64,000 nt of DNA from Echinicola rosea (GCF_005281475.1 NZ_CP040106.1:4182501-4246500), one strand, 5' to 3'. Shown: positions 28,367 through 38,039, numbered from the stretch's first letter. The notes: generated by a model not told the origin, from the sequence alone. Made by a program: numbers and translations.

Positions 28367-29124
28367 AGTACTTCATTGGTGCAGATCGGTGTTTTTTGAA
28401 TGAGCCCTAACTAGTTTATAGATACACCCAAAGTATACATGTTTTTCACCACTTGATATATATGTGCACGTCTAGTCGTGTTTATTTACGTTCAATGATC
28501 ATCAAGGAAACATTTGATTTTTTGTATGTTCTTTGACGCTTATACATATTGACCTCGGTAGTCCGATTTCTTTTTGTGGCTTAACGACTTCCTATTAAAA
28601 CAAGGATTGGTCCTTCCCTCAATTGATTGAGTCATAAGGAAAGGCCTGAGCGTATAAGTGACAACTGCCTTATTTTTTTCGGAAGACCGCTTGGTTGTGA
28701 TAGTATATCGGAATTTAGCTTTTTCCAGGAAAGGGGATTTGACAGGTTTTCTAATTGAAAAATACCTTTGATCTACTGGTGTTTTCTTACTCCACCGAGC
28801 AGCTGTCGAATGATACTGGATATAGATATAGGGAGGAGCAGAATGAAAATACCTTTCCCAAAAAGCATCATGGCGATGCCAAAACGGTTTTTTAGCAATA
28901 GAGAGTAGTAGCATATTCAAAAACTTAAAAGTTAATGATGCATTAAATTAGAATTTTTTTTCGATTTAAAAAATTAGTTGGATGGCAGTCTTTGAGCGGT
29001 TGTAGGTTATTTTATACCAAAAACAGGGTTACATTGGCTTGTTATTGCGTATAAAGTACTTGGTTTAATAGTCCCCCCAGTAGGGTAAGAATTAAGTTGT
29101 GACTACTGAATATTGATTATTAGA
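28367..29124. other. 758-bp stretch without a supported gene
   Basis: This holds the upstream region of the ABC operon, including GCCCTAAC at 28404-28411 (the partner of the attC-like site). An open frame of 126 codons lies on the minus strand at 28540-28920; its very basic, Ser/Lys/Arg-rich translation matches nothing I know and is probably chance. The rest is AT-rich sequence with no feature I can support. Confidence 0.4.
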
Positions 29125-29315
29125 TTAACCTCTTGTGCTAGTTAAAGATTCAGGAAGAACTAATTCATTACGTGTCTTTTGTGCTGCCTCTATTTTCTTG
29201 TCCAGCTGGACCAATTTGGCGTGGACTGCTTTTAAGTCAATCTACTCTTCTTCTTCAGCCGTACTTACATATCTGGAAATATTAAGATTGTAGCCCTTTT
29301 GCTCAATCTCCTCTT
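29125..29315 (-). pseudogene. hsdM/hsdS remnant (type I restriction-modification)
   Basis: On the minus strand the sequence encodes EEIEQKGYNLNISRYVST, an in-frame stop after AEEEE, then IDLKAVHAKLVQLDKKIEA. This is the C-terminal end of a type I methyltransferase HsdM, where the family reads YNLNISRYVD and then IDL. Another frame just upstream gives MPEIRFPEFE, typical of HsdS subunits. Only about 60 codons survive, so the R-M system is destroyed. YhcG-type nucleases are commonly encoded within type I loci, which explains the intact neighbour. Confidence 0.7.
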
Positions 29316-29377
29316 TTCAAATTCAGGAAAGCGTATCTCCGGCATCAGTTTTGTTTTCCACAGAATTAATCAAGCTA

Positions 29378-30433
29378 TCACTCATCTTCTTTATTCAGTT
29401 TGTTCTGGGCGATTTCCATGGCCCTGTGCAGCTTTTGCTCCAGGACTTTCATCGGTGGCAGGTGCACCAGGTATTCGGCCACTTTGATATTTCCTTTGTC
29501 CAGTTGCAGCAGCTCGATATGTTCCTGATTTTTGGAGGCACAGAGGATCAGGCCTATCGGTGGGTTTTCCCCTTCTACCGTTTCATGTTTTTCCAGCCAG
29601 CGAAGGTACAGCTCCATTTGTCCTTTGTACTCTGCCTTGAAGTGGCCTAGTTTTAGATCAATGGCCACAAGGCTTTTTAGCCTGCGATGGTAAAAGAGCA
29701 GGTCGATATAATAATCCACTTGATCTATTCCGATTCTCTTTTGCCGAGCCAAAAACGCAAAATCAGAGCCCAGTTCTCCGATGAATTTTTGGAGTTCATT
29801 CAGAATTGAATCTTCCAGGTCTTTTTCGGAGTAAGTGTCACTCAATCCCAAAAAATCCAGAAAATACGGATCTCTGAATATCAAATCCGGATTGACGGAA
29901 TCCTGATTTTTTAATTCCCCTAAGGTGGTTTTGATGGTTTCTTCCGGTTTCTTGCTGATTGCCGTGCGTTCATACAGCATGGAGTCGATCTTCTCCTGAA
30001 GGCTGCGCACGCTCCATTTTTCCAGTTTGCAGATTTCTACATAAAACATGCGCTTTACCTCGCTGTCCATAGGAATGATCAGCCGGATGTGTGACCAGGT
30101 CAATTGTGAACACAGTGTGTGCACAATTTCTGCGTCTGGAAAAGCCTCGGCAAAACGCAGGCAATAATGAATCTGACGCTTGCTCCATCCCTTTCCGTAC
30201 TCTTGTTCTAGCTGTACGGACAATGAGTTGATGATTTCTTTCCCGTATTCCGCCCGTTGATGATGCAGGACTTCTTCATGAAGTCGCTTGCCTACCTTCC
30301 AGTAAAGCAGACTTATTGCTGCATTTACGGTGTGAGCTACTTGCCTACGGCTTTGATCGATCAGCTGCTTGATCTCCCCAAATAGCGGATCGGTACTGCC
30401 TTGGCTATTCGATACTTCGTTACTTTTTCTCAT
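29378..30433 (-). CDS. YhcG/DUF1016-family PD-(D/E)xK nuclease
   Basis: 351 residues. The N-terminal DUF1016 domain (INAAISLLYWKVGKRL-like NAAISLLYWKVGKRLHEE, YGKGWSKRQIHYCLRFAEAFP) is followed by a PD-(D/E)xK nuclease domain: DYYIDLLFYHRRLKSLVAIDLKLG with the acidic residues and lysine, then GQMELYLRWLEKHE and GLILCASKN. The family (PF06250) is related to resolvase-type nucleases and is often embedded in type I restriction loci. The protein looks full length while the adjacent hsd genes are fragments, so it may be an orphan or act alone. Confidence 0.88.
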   Translation of the reverse strand: MRKSNEVSNSQGSTDPLFGEIKQLIDQSRRQVAHTVNAAISLLYWKVGKRLHEEVLHHQRAEYGKEIINSLSVQLEQEYGKGWSKRQIHYCLRFAEAFPDAEIVHTLCSQLTWSHIRLIIPMDSEVKRMFYVEICKLEKWSVRSLQEKIDSMLYERTAISKKPEETIKTTLGELKNQDSVNPDLIFRDPYFLDFLGLSDTYSEKDLEDSILNELQKFIGELGSDFAFLARQKRIGIDQVDYYIDLLFYHRRLKSLVAIDLKLGHFKAEYKGQMELYLRWLEKHETVEGENPPIGLILCASKNQEHIELLQLDKGNIKVAEYLVHLPPMKVLEQKLHRAMEIAQNKLNKEDE

Positions 30434-30725
30434 AAGCTGCTAGTCCTGATATTTCACGGCTTTCGGCCAGTTTTTTTATTGGGGTACCAAGTCATTCATC
30501 AATATTGCCTTCCTGCATCTTTGTCCTTGTCCATCCGTATGCATACTGAAGAATACAGTCTGAAATCTTTATCATAACGGCCAATACCTTAATTCGCAAT
30601 AAATCTGTGATATTATCCCATTCCCAGCGTCAATTCGTTCAATATGGTATTCATGTTCAACCTTTCCGCCCACCAAAAGAGCTATTGATATTAGTACTTT
30701 TTATAACTCTATCGTCTATATCAAA

Positions 30726-31259
30726 CTAAGATTTGGGCACCAGATCTATAGTGAACGAATCATATTCTTTGCCATCATTAATGCTGATCAAAATTTTTTC
30801 AGGTGATTTTGTGCCTAATGTTATTCCATAATTGACCCCTTCAAGGTTATGTTGGTACCATTTCCCTGGATTGGCAATCATATTATAATCAACCGAACCA
30901 TTATCGGTTATCACAGTAATTTTGCTCTTATCTTTGTAAAACCAGATCTCTTGGGCGAAATCCCTTCCACCAACTTGAATATACTTTTCGCATCCTTCTA
31001 TACCTGAGAATCCAGACAAATATTCACTTTTCTTCTGTGATTCAATTTGATTTGCCATCTCTTCGCTCTCCTGCTTTATTCTATGAAGAGCTATTATTTT
31101 TCTTTTATCGTTATCTAGTTTTTTGATAATTACTTCACACGTGATTGCTCTAACTCTCCAGTCCGAAGCACTTTGAGGTATTCCCGATTGTTTATCCAGT
31201 TTTTTAATAAAATCATCATAGTACTGCCTATTGATGATTCTGTTGATAAATCTAAACAT
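30726..31259 (-). CDS. Hypothetical protein
   Basis: 177 residues, not recognised. The N-terminal half is charged and helical (KKLDNDKRKIIALHRIKQESEEMANQIESQKK, a likely coiled coil), the C-terminal half beta-rich (RDFAQEIWFYKDKSKITVITDNGSVDYN). No signal peptide or membrane segment. It is preceded by 290 bp of sequence with no supported feature (30434-30725) and lies in the AT-rich cargo of the mobile element. Confidence 0.6.
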   Translation of the reverse strand: MFRFINRIINRQYYDDFIKKLDKQSGIPQSASDWRVRAITCEVIIKKLDNDKRKIIALHRIKQESEEMANQIESQKKSEYLSGFSGIEGCEKYIQVGGRDFAQEIWFYKDKSKITVITDNGSVDYNMIANPGKWYQHNLEGVNYGITLGTKSPEKILISINDGKEYDSFTIDLVPKS

Positions 31260-31421
31260 AGTTGAGGTATATAATATCTATTTACCTATTAATGCGTAGG
31301 GCAGAGTCTAATGACTCAACAGTTTTCCAAATACTGCCTCCAATTTTTCTTTCGCTTCTATTAATTTTTAACACTTTCGTTTCATTGGGAGACTATTTAT
31401 TTCTTTTTTGATAGCATTTAG

Positions 31422-32330
31422 CTATTTCATATTGTATACCTCTTCACCCAATACCATCATATCTTTGTAGGCTGGTCTTAAAAATGGTATTTTATAACTA
31501 TACTTGCCTTTTATCCTGATTCTTAAATCTTTATAAGAATTCGCTTTTTCTAATATTTCTTTTTCAATAATAAAGTTTCCAGCTTCAGCTATAGTCCCCC
31601 CTGAAAAGACATCCCTATTTGCATTTAAATCATACTCATAAACTTCTCCATCTGGTGTCATGAACTGAATCACCTCCATAAATCTCCAGTTATCACTTGA
31701 ACAATTTATTATACCCACTAGAAATCTTTTTTCTTGTGTTATAATCGCTTTAAAATTTAAGTGAAACCAAGTATCATCAATCTCAATTCCAGGTAAATAA
31801 GATTCCACTCTTAATACTGAATACTTATCAAATTCATTGTACTCTTCTTGTATTTCATAGGAGGTATTCCTAATTAATATTTCTGGTGGTGAAGGTAAAT
31901 ACTTTAATGATTCATTTTTTAATCTTATAACGTCAACAAAGGTATTGCCATCCCAAAAATAGTAATTCTCATTATCTATTTTCTTTCTCGAATAATAGGG
32001 TTCACCTAGTACACTTTTTAAATCCTCCTCAAATTCTAAATATTGCGAAAAAGCCTTTTTCTCATTTGCAAATTCCAAGGCTATATACTGCATTTCTTCT
32101 TTATCATGGTCAAAACTTATTCTAATTTTATTAAATACTTTTCCTTTAACTTTACTTTCATATTCGGTAATTGTGTCACCAAGAATGTTTATATATGTTT
32201 TAATTTCATCCTTTTCAACCTTGTATATAGATGGGTCGAGATTGAGTGAATTAAATATTTTATCAAAATCCTGGGCAAAGGATAGCTTTGTAAATAAAAA
32301 GAAAGCAATAGTTATAGATAGTAATTTCAT
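31422..32330 (-). CDS. Secreted hypothetical protein
   Basis: 302 residues with a clear signal peptide (LLSITIAFFLFTKLSFAQ), so exported. The mature part is beta-rich with many aromatic and charged residues (YYFWDGNTFVDVIRLKNESLKYLPSPPEI); I recognise no family. Low GC like its neighbours. Stand-alone gene, with a 162-bp gap to the next downstream gene. After its start codon there is a stretch to 32835 in which I see no gene. Confidence 0.65.
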   Translation of the reverse strand: MKLLSITIAFFLFTKLSFAQDFDKIFNSLNLDPSIYKVEKDEIKTYINILGDTITEYESKVKGKVFNKIRISFDHDKEEMQYIALEFANEKKAFSQYLEFEEDLKSVLGEPYYSRKKIDNENYYFWDGNTFVDVIRLKNESLKYLPSPPEILIRNTSYEIQEEYNEFDKYSVLRVESYLPGIEIDDTWFHLNFKAIITQEKRFLVGIINCSSDNWRFMEVIQFMTPDGEVYEYDLNANRDVFSGGTIAEAGNFIIEKEILEKANSYKDLRIRIKGKYSYKIPFLRPAYKDMMVLGEEVYNMK

Positions 32331-32835
32331 AAAATTATATTTTTTTTAATACTCAAAAATAGAAAATAATGTGCTATTAACAGAATTTAGTTAATGCTGA
32401 CTAATTCAAAAACCATAGCATCTTATAATGCCGAGATTATCAACTCACGATATATTTTGTTCTTTTGATAGCAATTTTGGGATTGTAGTTATGATTGGAG
32501 CTTTTCCCACGCTTGTACTGGGGCGTTCCTTTGCCCAGTGTACCCCTATTCGAAGCAAATGAATTATAACGGAACTAATAATTAGATAAGATTTTTTCTT
32601 TTTTAAATATAAATCGATACTGATCTTTGGTGAAACGGGAAATATATACTGTGCTCTTGATTAATTTTAACGTACAGAGGGTATTCGGTTTTCCTATACT
32701 GGTAAGTGTTATAAGGGAAACGAACATATTGGCCATGACACCCTCAATAAGGTAGCATTTCTGATTTGAAAAAATTAATTTGTGCAGAAATATAGGGATA
32801 AGTGTGCGGCCCTCCTGAGTGGTTCAGGTACATAC

Positions 32836-32879
32836 AAAAAAAGAATGACCCGCCGGCAAGCTATGACCATTCTTTTTTT
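32836..32879. terminator. Bidirectional terminator-like hairpin
   Basis: AAAAAAAGAATG (32836-32847) pairs perfectly with CATTCTTTTTTT (32868-32879), giving a stem with A and T tails suited to ending transcription from either side. No certain gene abuts it. Confidence 0.6.
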
Positions 32880-32908
32880 GCATCGTATGCAACATTTTAA
32901 AGAAGAAT

Positions 32909-33025
32909 ATGATAATTAAAATTATCTTGGTTCTTACAGTCGCTCGATTGACATTGAGCATTTGGAAGAACCTACTCGAGCTGGATAAACTCCGGTGTCC
33001 TATGTTTTGGCCTAACTCTCTGTAA
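32909..33025 (+). CDS. Possible 38-residue small protein
   Basis: A short frame MIIKIILVLTVARLTLSIWK and 18 more residues, with a purine-rich AAAGAAG before the ATG. The N-terminus is a hydrophobic helix. It lies between a terminator at 32836-32879 and another at 33072-33103, so it could be a small independent transcript, for example a small membrane protein or a toxin-like peptide. There is no homology evidence; it could equally be chance. Confidence 0.2.
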   Translation: MIIKIILVLTVARLTLSIWKNLLELDKLRCPMFWPNSL

Positions 33026-33071
33026 GAGTAGTCCATTTTGACTTCTCACTCGAGAAGGTAGTAATTAGTAC

Positions 33072-33103
33072 CCCTTGCTATTCACAGTAGTAAGGGTTTT
33101 TTT
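33072..33103 (+). terminator. Rho-independent terminator
   Basis: CCCTTGCTA (33072-33080) pairs with TAGTAAGGG (33088-33096) with one mismatch, followed by a run of T residues. The orientation serves a plus-strand transcript, whose only visible candidate is the small frame at 32909-33025. Confidence 0.6.
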
Positions 33104-33269
33104 CTAAGTTATTAGTCCAATAACTTAGACGATCAAATGTAGCGGTTAAACCAATAATATGCAACTCATTCGTATATAAATCAATCCAACAGGAATGTTT
33201 GCCTTAGCTATTATTCTGGTGGGACTTTCCCTACGGGCTCAGGCTGCCACTACTCCCAGCGCTTTTCCT

Positions 33270-33941
33270 TTATCCATTATTACCTTGGTTAAATAAAAAC
33301 CCCTCATTCAAAGCCTGCATAATATTTTTATGAAAAAATTCATTCTCCCTAGCAGTGGATATTATAAAATTATCCGTCCTATTATCTTCATGATCAAATA
33401 TAAATTGGTAATCCCCATACCCGTTTGTACAGCTATCAAGAACCGATTTTATTTTATCCCGGATAATTTTTGCCTCTTCAATTTCCTCTGGTGTATAAAG
33501 CCTGATACCATATGGATTTCCATTCCTTCTATCTGTGTGGGCTAATTTCCTGTCTCTTTTTTCCTTTGCCATTTCATAAAATTTCCCCGCTCGTATTTCC
33601 GCCAGTATTTTTTTATTTTCCTCATATCGACCATTAAAATCCCTCCCAACGCTTTTACTGGCTGTTCTGTTTAGCTTCGATAAACTAGCAAAGTTCGTGT
33701 CTTCATGGTTTTCCCATTTTTTTCCTTTGGTTTCCTTTGTATCCGGCTCTAATAATTTCATTAGTTCCATCGTCATCATATAGGTAAGGGAGATCATATA
33801 AAATTGAAATGGTCGCATGGAAATTATATCTCTTTCCTTTTCAGGCCTTGATTTATATAGGTATCCTATTTCAGTTAGGGAGGTTGAATATAGATAACAG
33901 CTCATTTGAACGTATTCAAAGTTTTCTATTTGCTCACTCAT
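33270..33941 (-). CDS. HEPN/AbiU2-like protein
   Basis: 223 residues, helical. The central segment KFYEMAKEKRDRKLAHTDRR resembles the R-x-K-x-x-A-H-x-D element of AbiU2-like and HEPN-type proteins, families with abortive-infection RNases. The rest (MRPFQFYMISLTYMMTMELMKLLEPD) is helical and unassigned. It is a single gene in the cargo region; the 230 bp before it on the plus side hold only the terminator noted above. Function as an RNase toxin is an inference. Confidence 0.55.
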   Translation of the reverse strand: MSEQIENFEYVQMSCYLYSTSLTEIGYLYKSRPEKERDIISMRPFQFYMISLTYMMTMELMKLLEPDTKETKGKKWENHEDTNFASLSKLNRTASKSVGRDFNGRYEENKKILAEIRAGKFYEMAKEKRDRKLAHTDRRNGNPYGIRLYTPEEIEEAKIIRDKIKSVLDSCTNGYGDYQFIFDHEDNRTDNFIISTARENEFFHKNIMQALNEGFLFNQGNNG

Positions 33942-34083
33942 CTTGGTTTATTTTGTTCCTCTATGAAGATAATATTTTTTATTCTCCACGCCTTATCATT
34001 CAACCCATATATCTTTTAACTTTCTTGAACAATTTCCGTAGATTAGATAAATCCTTTTCTAAAAACCCAATTTCAATTAAAAA

Positions 34084-34305
34084 ATGAAACATCTAGTGCG
34101 TCAAGAAATTCAAATTCTCCATTCCAGAAGTGATAAAATAGATGATAATAGAGAAATACTTCAAGCCTTTGACGATGATGCAGATCTTTTGGAGTGTGCT
34201 TTGAAATTTGAGGATGAAAATGTACATTTTCATTACAGCGAGTGTGGTAATTTTTTATCAGTTGAAAATTCCCCTCGATTTTATTTTTTTATGCAACAAA
34301 CATAA
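34084..34305 (+). CDS. Possible small hypothetical protein
   Basis: 73 residues, acidic (DDDADLLECALKFEDENVHFHYSECGNF), not recognised. It is divergent to the HEPN-like gene with 142 bp between. Composition looks protein-like rather than random, but nothing else supports it. Confidence 0.35.
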   Translation: MKHLVRQEIQILHSRSDKIDDNREILQAFDDDADLLECALKFEDENVHFHYSECGNFLSVENSPRFYFFMQQT

Positions 34306-34387
34306 AGATAGCTTTAGTATTTTTTGATAGTATTTCTGACAGCTGCTAGAATTACCAATTAAATGAAGAAAATAACCGATTTTTAAT

Positions 34388-34917
34388 TCAATTTGAAATT
34401 TGCCTTGCTGTATAAATTAGGCCTAAATTATCTCTTACCTCAAGTTTGCCATCTTTTAGAATAATCCATTTGTCAAAAGAGCTAGATTCTTTTGTACTGA
34501 ATACACTATTACCATTCTTTTCTTGATAATTCATCTCAGATTTGAATGAAGAGTTGTCCATAAATATCTCTTCTTTATAGTACTTCCCATTTTCTTTGGA
34601 GAGAATCAGCTTTCCTCCTCCATATTCCGTTGGTGTTTTCCAAATACCAATTTTATTACTTTCTTTTGGTTTGGATTTAGCCTTTTCAATCGGATTATTT
34701 TGTCTTGATTATTTTTCGTAATTCTTGCCGTTGATTTTTGGCATTCAACCAAGTTGCGCATGAATTCAGATTTCTCTTTATCAAGTTTTCTGTTTTGCTC
34801 TCTTAACGATTTAATTTCTTCCTCCAAACTCCTGATTTTTGACAGCAAAGGCGCCTCTTTGTCGGTGCAGGAAAAGCAGAAAATTAAAATAGTAGAAAGA
34901 AGTAGTAAGTGTTTCAT
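34388..34917 (-). pseudogene. Frameshifted lipoprotein gene
   Basis: The minus-strand frame begins with a lipoprotein signal (LLLSTILIFCFSCTDKE) and a coiled coil, and stops at 34606 after 103 residues. A second frame continues with strong protein-like sequence (NPIEKAKSKPKESNKIGIW, then KTPTEYGGGKLILSKENGKYY) to a stop at 34388. One missing base in an A-run near the junction would join them into about 176 residues. Either a recent inactivating deletion or a sequencing error. Function unknown. Confidence 0.55.
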
Positions 34918-35061
34918 TTTTCAACAAATAAATTTACAATATTTAAAAATAACATATTTAGCGGCATTATCAGATTATAAGCGAATTTGAGCAACTATTT
35001 ATCTGATATTCTATTTCTAAACAAACTGGATAACTGGGATTTTTTCAATTTTCATAGTAAT

Positions 35062-35390
35062 TTAGTCATCTAGTGAGCAGCCGACTGCTCTTTTACCCAA
35101 TATTTTGGCGATATGTGCAGCTTTCACGGCTCTTTCCTCACATATATCCTTCCGATCCTATTCTCTCTGATTTAGCTCCTTGTTAATGCTAGGTGGTGTA
35201 CTTAAATCCTGGACTGGTGCACTTAAATTCTGAGGTAGTGTACTTAAATCTCGAGCTGGTGCACTTAATTTTGAGCCTGCAACATAATAAGTTCCTTTAC
35301 CTTTTGCTTCAGCTCCAATAGTTCATAATTTTTTAATGACTTCAGCTCCATACTTGCTTTCAATGTATGGCAATCCACCATATGCCCCGT
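35062..35390 (-). pseudogene. C-terminal remnant, possibly AlbA_2/Schlafen-like protein
   Basis: Minus-strand translation reads EAKGKGTYYVAGSKLSAPAR, then DLSTLPQNLSAPVQDLSTPP, a stop after NQRE, then more residues to a stop at 35062. A GKGTYYV motif followed by a flexible linker is common at the C-terminus of ATP-binding AlbA_2 (COG2865) proteins. Four near-identical 20-nt steps encode the LSAP/LSTP repeat. In-frame stops show it is broken. The surrounding stretch, 34918-35660, holds no other gene I can support. Confidence 0.35.
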
Positions 35391-35660
35391 AATTGTCTAA
35401 TAGATCCTACCTCTCTCACAAAGATTAAAGCTTGATTTGACTGTCGTTCAATAGTGGTTTTTCAAATTAAGTCAATCAATCCACATCGTGTTGATCGAGA
35501 AAATGATGAAGCAGTAAACTATTCAAAAATTGGTTACTCCGCCCGTTTAGATAGGCAATTCTAGCAGCTCTTTGAATTCTATCGATATTTTTAAATCTGA
35601 AGGAAGGGACCTTCGGATGGAGGGTCTATGACTTGAAAAACAAAAATATCACTCTTCTTT

Positions 35661-35960
35661 CTATTTCTCCGACAACTCCTTTAATTCCAGATAACAAGAT
35701 CTAGCCAATGGACGAAGTTCTTGGCCTAAAAATGTGATGGAAAAATCTGTGCTTTGATGCATAAACTTCATATAGATTTCGCAGAATTTGGTGGATAGTT
35801 GGTCATCTCTTATGCCCATCAATTTTTCAATAAGTTCTAGAATTCCCAAATAATGGGCATCTCCATCTCCAAGTTCCAACGTTCTTAGACCATATAGGAG
35901 CTGGCAGTGTTTGAGATCTTGGAGGATGAGTTCTTCTATTAGTTCTTCGGTGGATATCAT
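35661..35960 (-). CDS. Small hypothetical protein upstream of HEPN partner region
   Basis: 99 residues, acidic and helical (MISTEELIEELILQDLKHCQLLYGLRTLEL). No recognised domain. It follows the HEPN-domain gene on the same strand with 57 bp between, so the two may be an operon and perhaps a toxin and its partner. That pairing is inference from position. Confidence 0.55.
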   Translation of the reverse strand: MISTEELIEELILQDLKHCQLLYGLRTLELGDGDAHYLGILELIEKLMGIRDDQLSTKFCEIYMKFMHQSTDFSITFLGQELRPLARSCYLELKELSEK

Positions 35961-36017
35961 TGGAATAGTTTAATATGGTTATTAGACTTACGATAATAGA
36001 CAACTGTAGATAATGAT

Positions 36018-37040
36018 CTAAAACTGCTCAAAAATAGGCTGTAGGCTTTTCTCGTGATGTGCTTTACACAGTTTGTGAATGCATTCGGCTCGATGGAAAA
36101 GTTTGGTGGCAATCTCTTCCTTTACGACAAACGTAATCTGATAACGGGCTTTGCAATAGGCATCTTCGAGGGTTTTGAGTAGTTTTACTTCATCAGGGCT
36201 GTCTTGGGGAAATACTGTGGCAAGCTCAGGAATGTATTTCCAACATTGTCGGATCAGCACCCTGATTTCATGGGTCTTCTTTACATAGTTCTCCCAACAG
36301 TGTACCAATGACCTAAGCCAAAGTTCCAGCGCTTGATGGATAAAATAGACCGATAGGGTCCAATCTTTCTTTTTTCGTTCGATCTGTACATGTTCCCAAA
36401 AGGCATTCCCTATCTCCCATCCCGCCAAAATTCGCTCTCGGGCTTCACCAAGGGCTCTAGCTTTGACTTCCTTTTCCATTATTGGCAGTTCCATACTTCC
36501 GTCTTTTTGATAGATCAACCTATCCTCGTTTAGGTAATAATGGAAAAATAGGTTTCCATCCATCAATTCCTGCTTAAGATATGAACGGTTGATGGGATGA
36601 ATACACAACTCATCTTTTCCCAATGCCAAGAAGCCCAACAGTCCTTTGTAGGTCTCCATGGTCTGGGAATTAACACTGGGCAACAGGACATAAACCTCTT
36701 TCCGATTAATTTCTTCGCTCTCATCTAGTGCCGGCAAATCGAATAGGTATATACGATCAGGGCCCAAAATGATTTTTATAGCAATCACCAAGTGCACAAA
36801 GTATTCATCCAAATCTTGGGAATATACTGTATTTGCGTGTCCGGCCCCTTTTTCATCCGTGATTACCCTTTCTTCTAAAAATGTACACAAGCTTTCATAA
36901 AAATCCACCATATCCTTATCCTCCTGTTTATCAGCTGATCTGTACGGTGAAGTGGTCCAGTGCTTGAAAAGCTCCCAGAGTTTTGCTTTACTGGCTTCCA
37001 AGTTGGTAGGGCTTGAAAATAATTCTTTTGTAGCTGTCAT
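36018..37040 (-). CDS. HEPN-domain protein with nucleotidyltransferase-like N-terminus
   Basis: 340 residues. The C-terminal third is a HEPN domain: WTLSVYFIHQALELWLRSLVH, THEIRVLIRQCWKYIPELATVF, LLKTLEDAYCKARYQ. The N-terminal part contains a region (VHLVIAIKIILGPDRIYLFDL) placed like a degenerate minimal nucleotidyltransferase, but catalytic GS and DxD motifs are not clear. HEPN/MNT proteins form toxin-antitoxin modules; this fused or degenerate form is also common as single proteins in Bacteroidetes. A 409-bp region upstream (37041-37449) contains two copies of a TCA(G/A)TTGCAATCAC word near 37204-37246 but no gene. Confidence 0.65.
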   Translation of the reverse strand: MTATKELFSSPTNLEASKAKLWELFKHWTTSPYRSADKQEDKDMVDFYESLCTFLEERVITDEKGAGHANTVYSQDLDEYFVHLVIAIKIILGPDRIYLFDLPALDESEEINRKEVYVLLPSVNSQTMETYKGLLGFLALGKDELCIHPINRSYLKQELMDGNLFFHYYLNEDRLIYQKDGSMELPIMEKEVKARALGEARERILAGWEIGNAFWEHVQIERKKKDWTLSVYFIHQALELWLRSLVHCWENYVKKTHEIRVLIRQCWKYIPELATVFPQDSPDEVKLLKTLEDAYCKARYQITFVVKEEIATKLFHRAECIHKLCKAHHEKSLQPIFEQF

Positions 37041-37449
37041 AAAAGTAGGTTTTGTTTAATACAAGCGTGTAGCAGATCTATTGATTCCGTCACTATGTTA
37101 GTGGTCCAACAACTAGGGAAATGTGTTTTTTCCATATCCTTAAGATCTAGTCTTTCGTACTTCTACCCTATTCTATTCAGAATAATTTATTCTATGATTT
37201 ATAATCAGTTGCAATCACCAACTTAATTATCAGTCAATTGCAATCACAAAAAATGAGCTCACGATGTGCCACTACCGAACTACCTCATTTTAATATTGCT
37301 CCTATCATACTTTGGAAAGCAAGATTTCTCATAAGCCATTTTCGTGTTTTTAGGCTATTATCTTCATACCATGTGATTCTTACTTTTCCCCTTTCCAATA
37401 TCCCCCATTTTCCTTAACTTGTGTTTTAGTTTTTTAGCAACCAAGCCAT

Positions 37450-37896
37450 ATGACAAATACATCTTCACGAAATATCCATCAGGGACGAAATATCAAACGC
37501 TTTAGAGAAATGCTGGGCATCAAACAAGATGCTTTGGCCCACGAACTGGGAGAAGACTGGTCCCAAAAGAAAATCAGTCTACTAGAACAAAAAGAGGACA
37601 TTGAAGAAAGTATTCTAAAGCAGGTAGCAGAAATCCTTCATATTCCGGTAGAGGCCATTCAGAATTTTGATGAAGAACAGGCGGTGAATATTATTTCTAA
37701 TACTTTTACCTGTACTGATTTTAAAGGAAATGCCTCTGTAATGAATTTTCACCCAGTTTTTGATCCTGTTGAAAAAATCATGCAAATTCATGAAGAGAAA
37801 ATAGCCCTTTATGAAAGGATGCTGAAAGAAAAGAATGAGATGATGGCAAGATTGGAGAGATTGATTCAAATTGGAAAAGGAGGAAGTACTGCTTAA
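37450..37896 (+). CDS. XRE-family helix-turn-helix protein
   Basis: 148 residues. The N-terminal HTH_3 domain (GRNIKRFREMLGIKQDALAHEL, EDWSQKKISLLEQKE, VAEILHIPVEAIQNF) is typical. A C-terminal coiled-coil (EKIALYERMLKEKNEMMARLERLIQIG) probably dimerises it. Proteins of this form are frequent in Bacteroidetes mobile elements and may regulate element genes. Divergent to the HEPN gene. Confidence 0.85.
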   Translation: MTNTSSRNIHQGRNIKRFREMLGIKQDALAHELGEDWSQKKISLLEQKEDIEESILKQVAEILHIPVEAIQNFDEEQAVNIISNTFTCTDFKGNASVMNFHPVFDPVEKIMQIHEEKIALYERMLKEKNEMMARLERLIQIGKGGSTA

Positions 37897-38039
37897 AAAA
37901 AATTCGGAGGAAAATAGGTAAAACCCTTTGGACGCGATTCTATTTCAAAATGTGTTGGTTATCTAACCTATTGATTGGAGTTAATCATCAAAAGAAACAA
38001 ATACACCTCTTGCGTTCAAATAGAGAAAAATTGAAATAA

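Noticed and set aside
28540..28920. 126-codon minus-strand frame as a gene
   Set aside because: Very basic, unusual composition, no recognisable motif, no good neighbour context; probably chance or a fossil.
32824..33036. 70-codon minus-strand frame
   Set aside because: It runs through the terminator hairpin at 32836-32879 and has no protein-like features.
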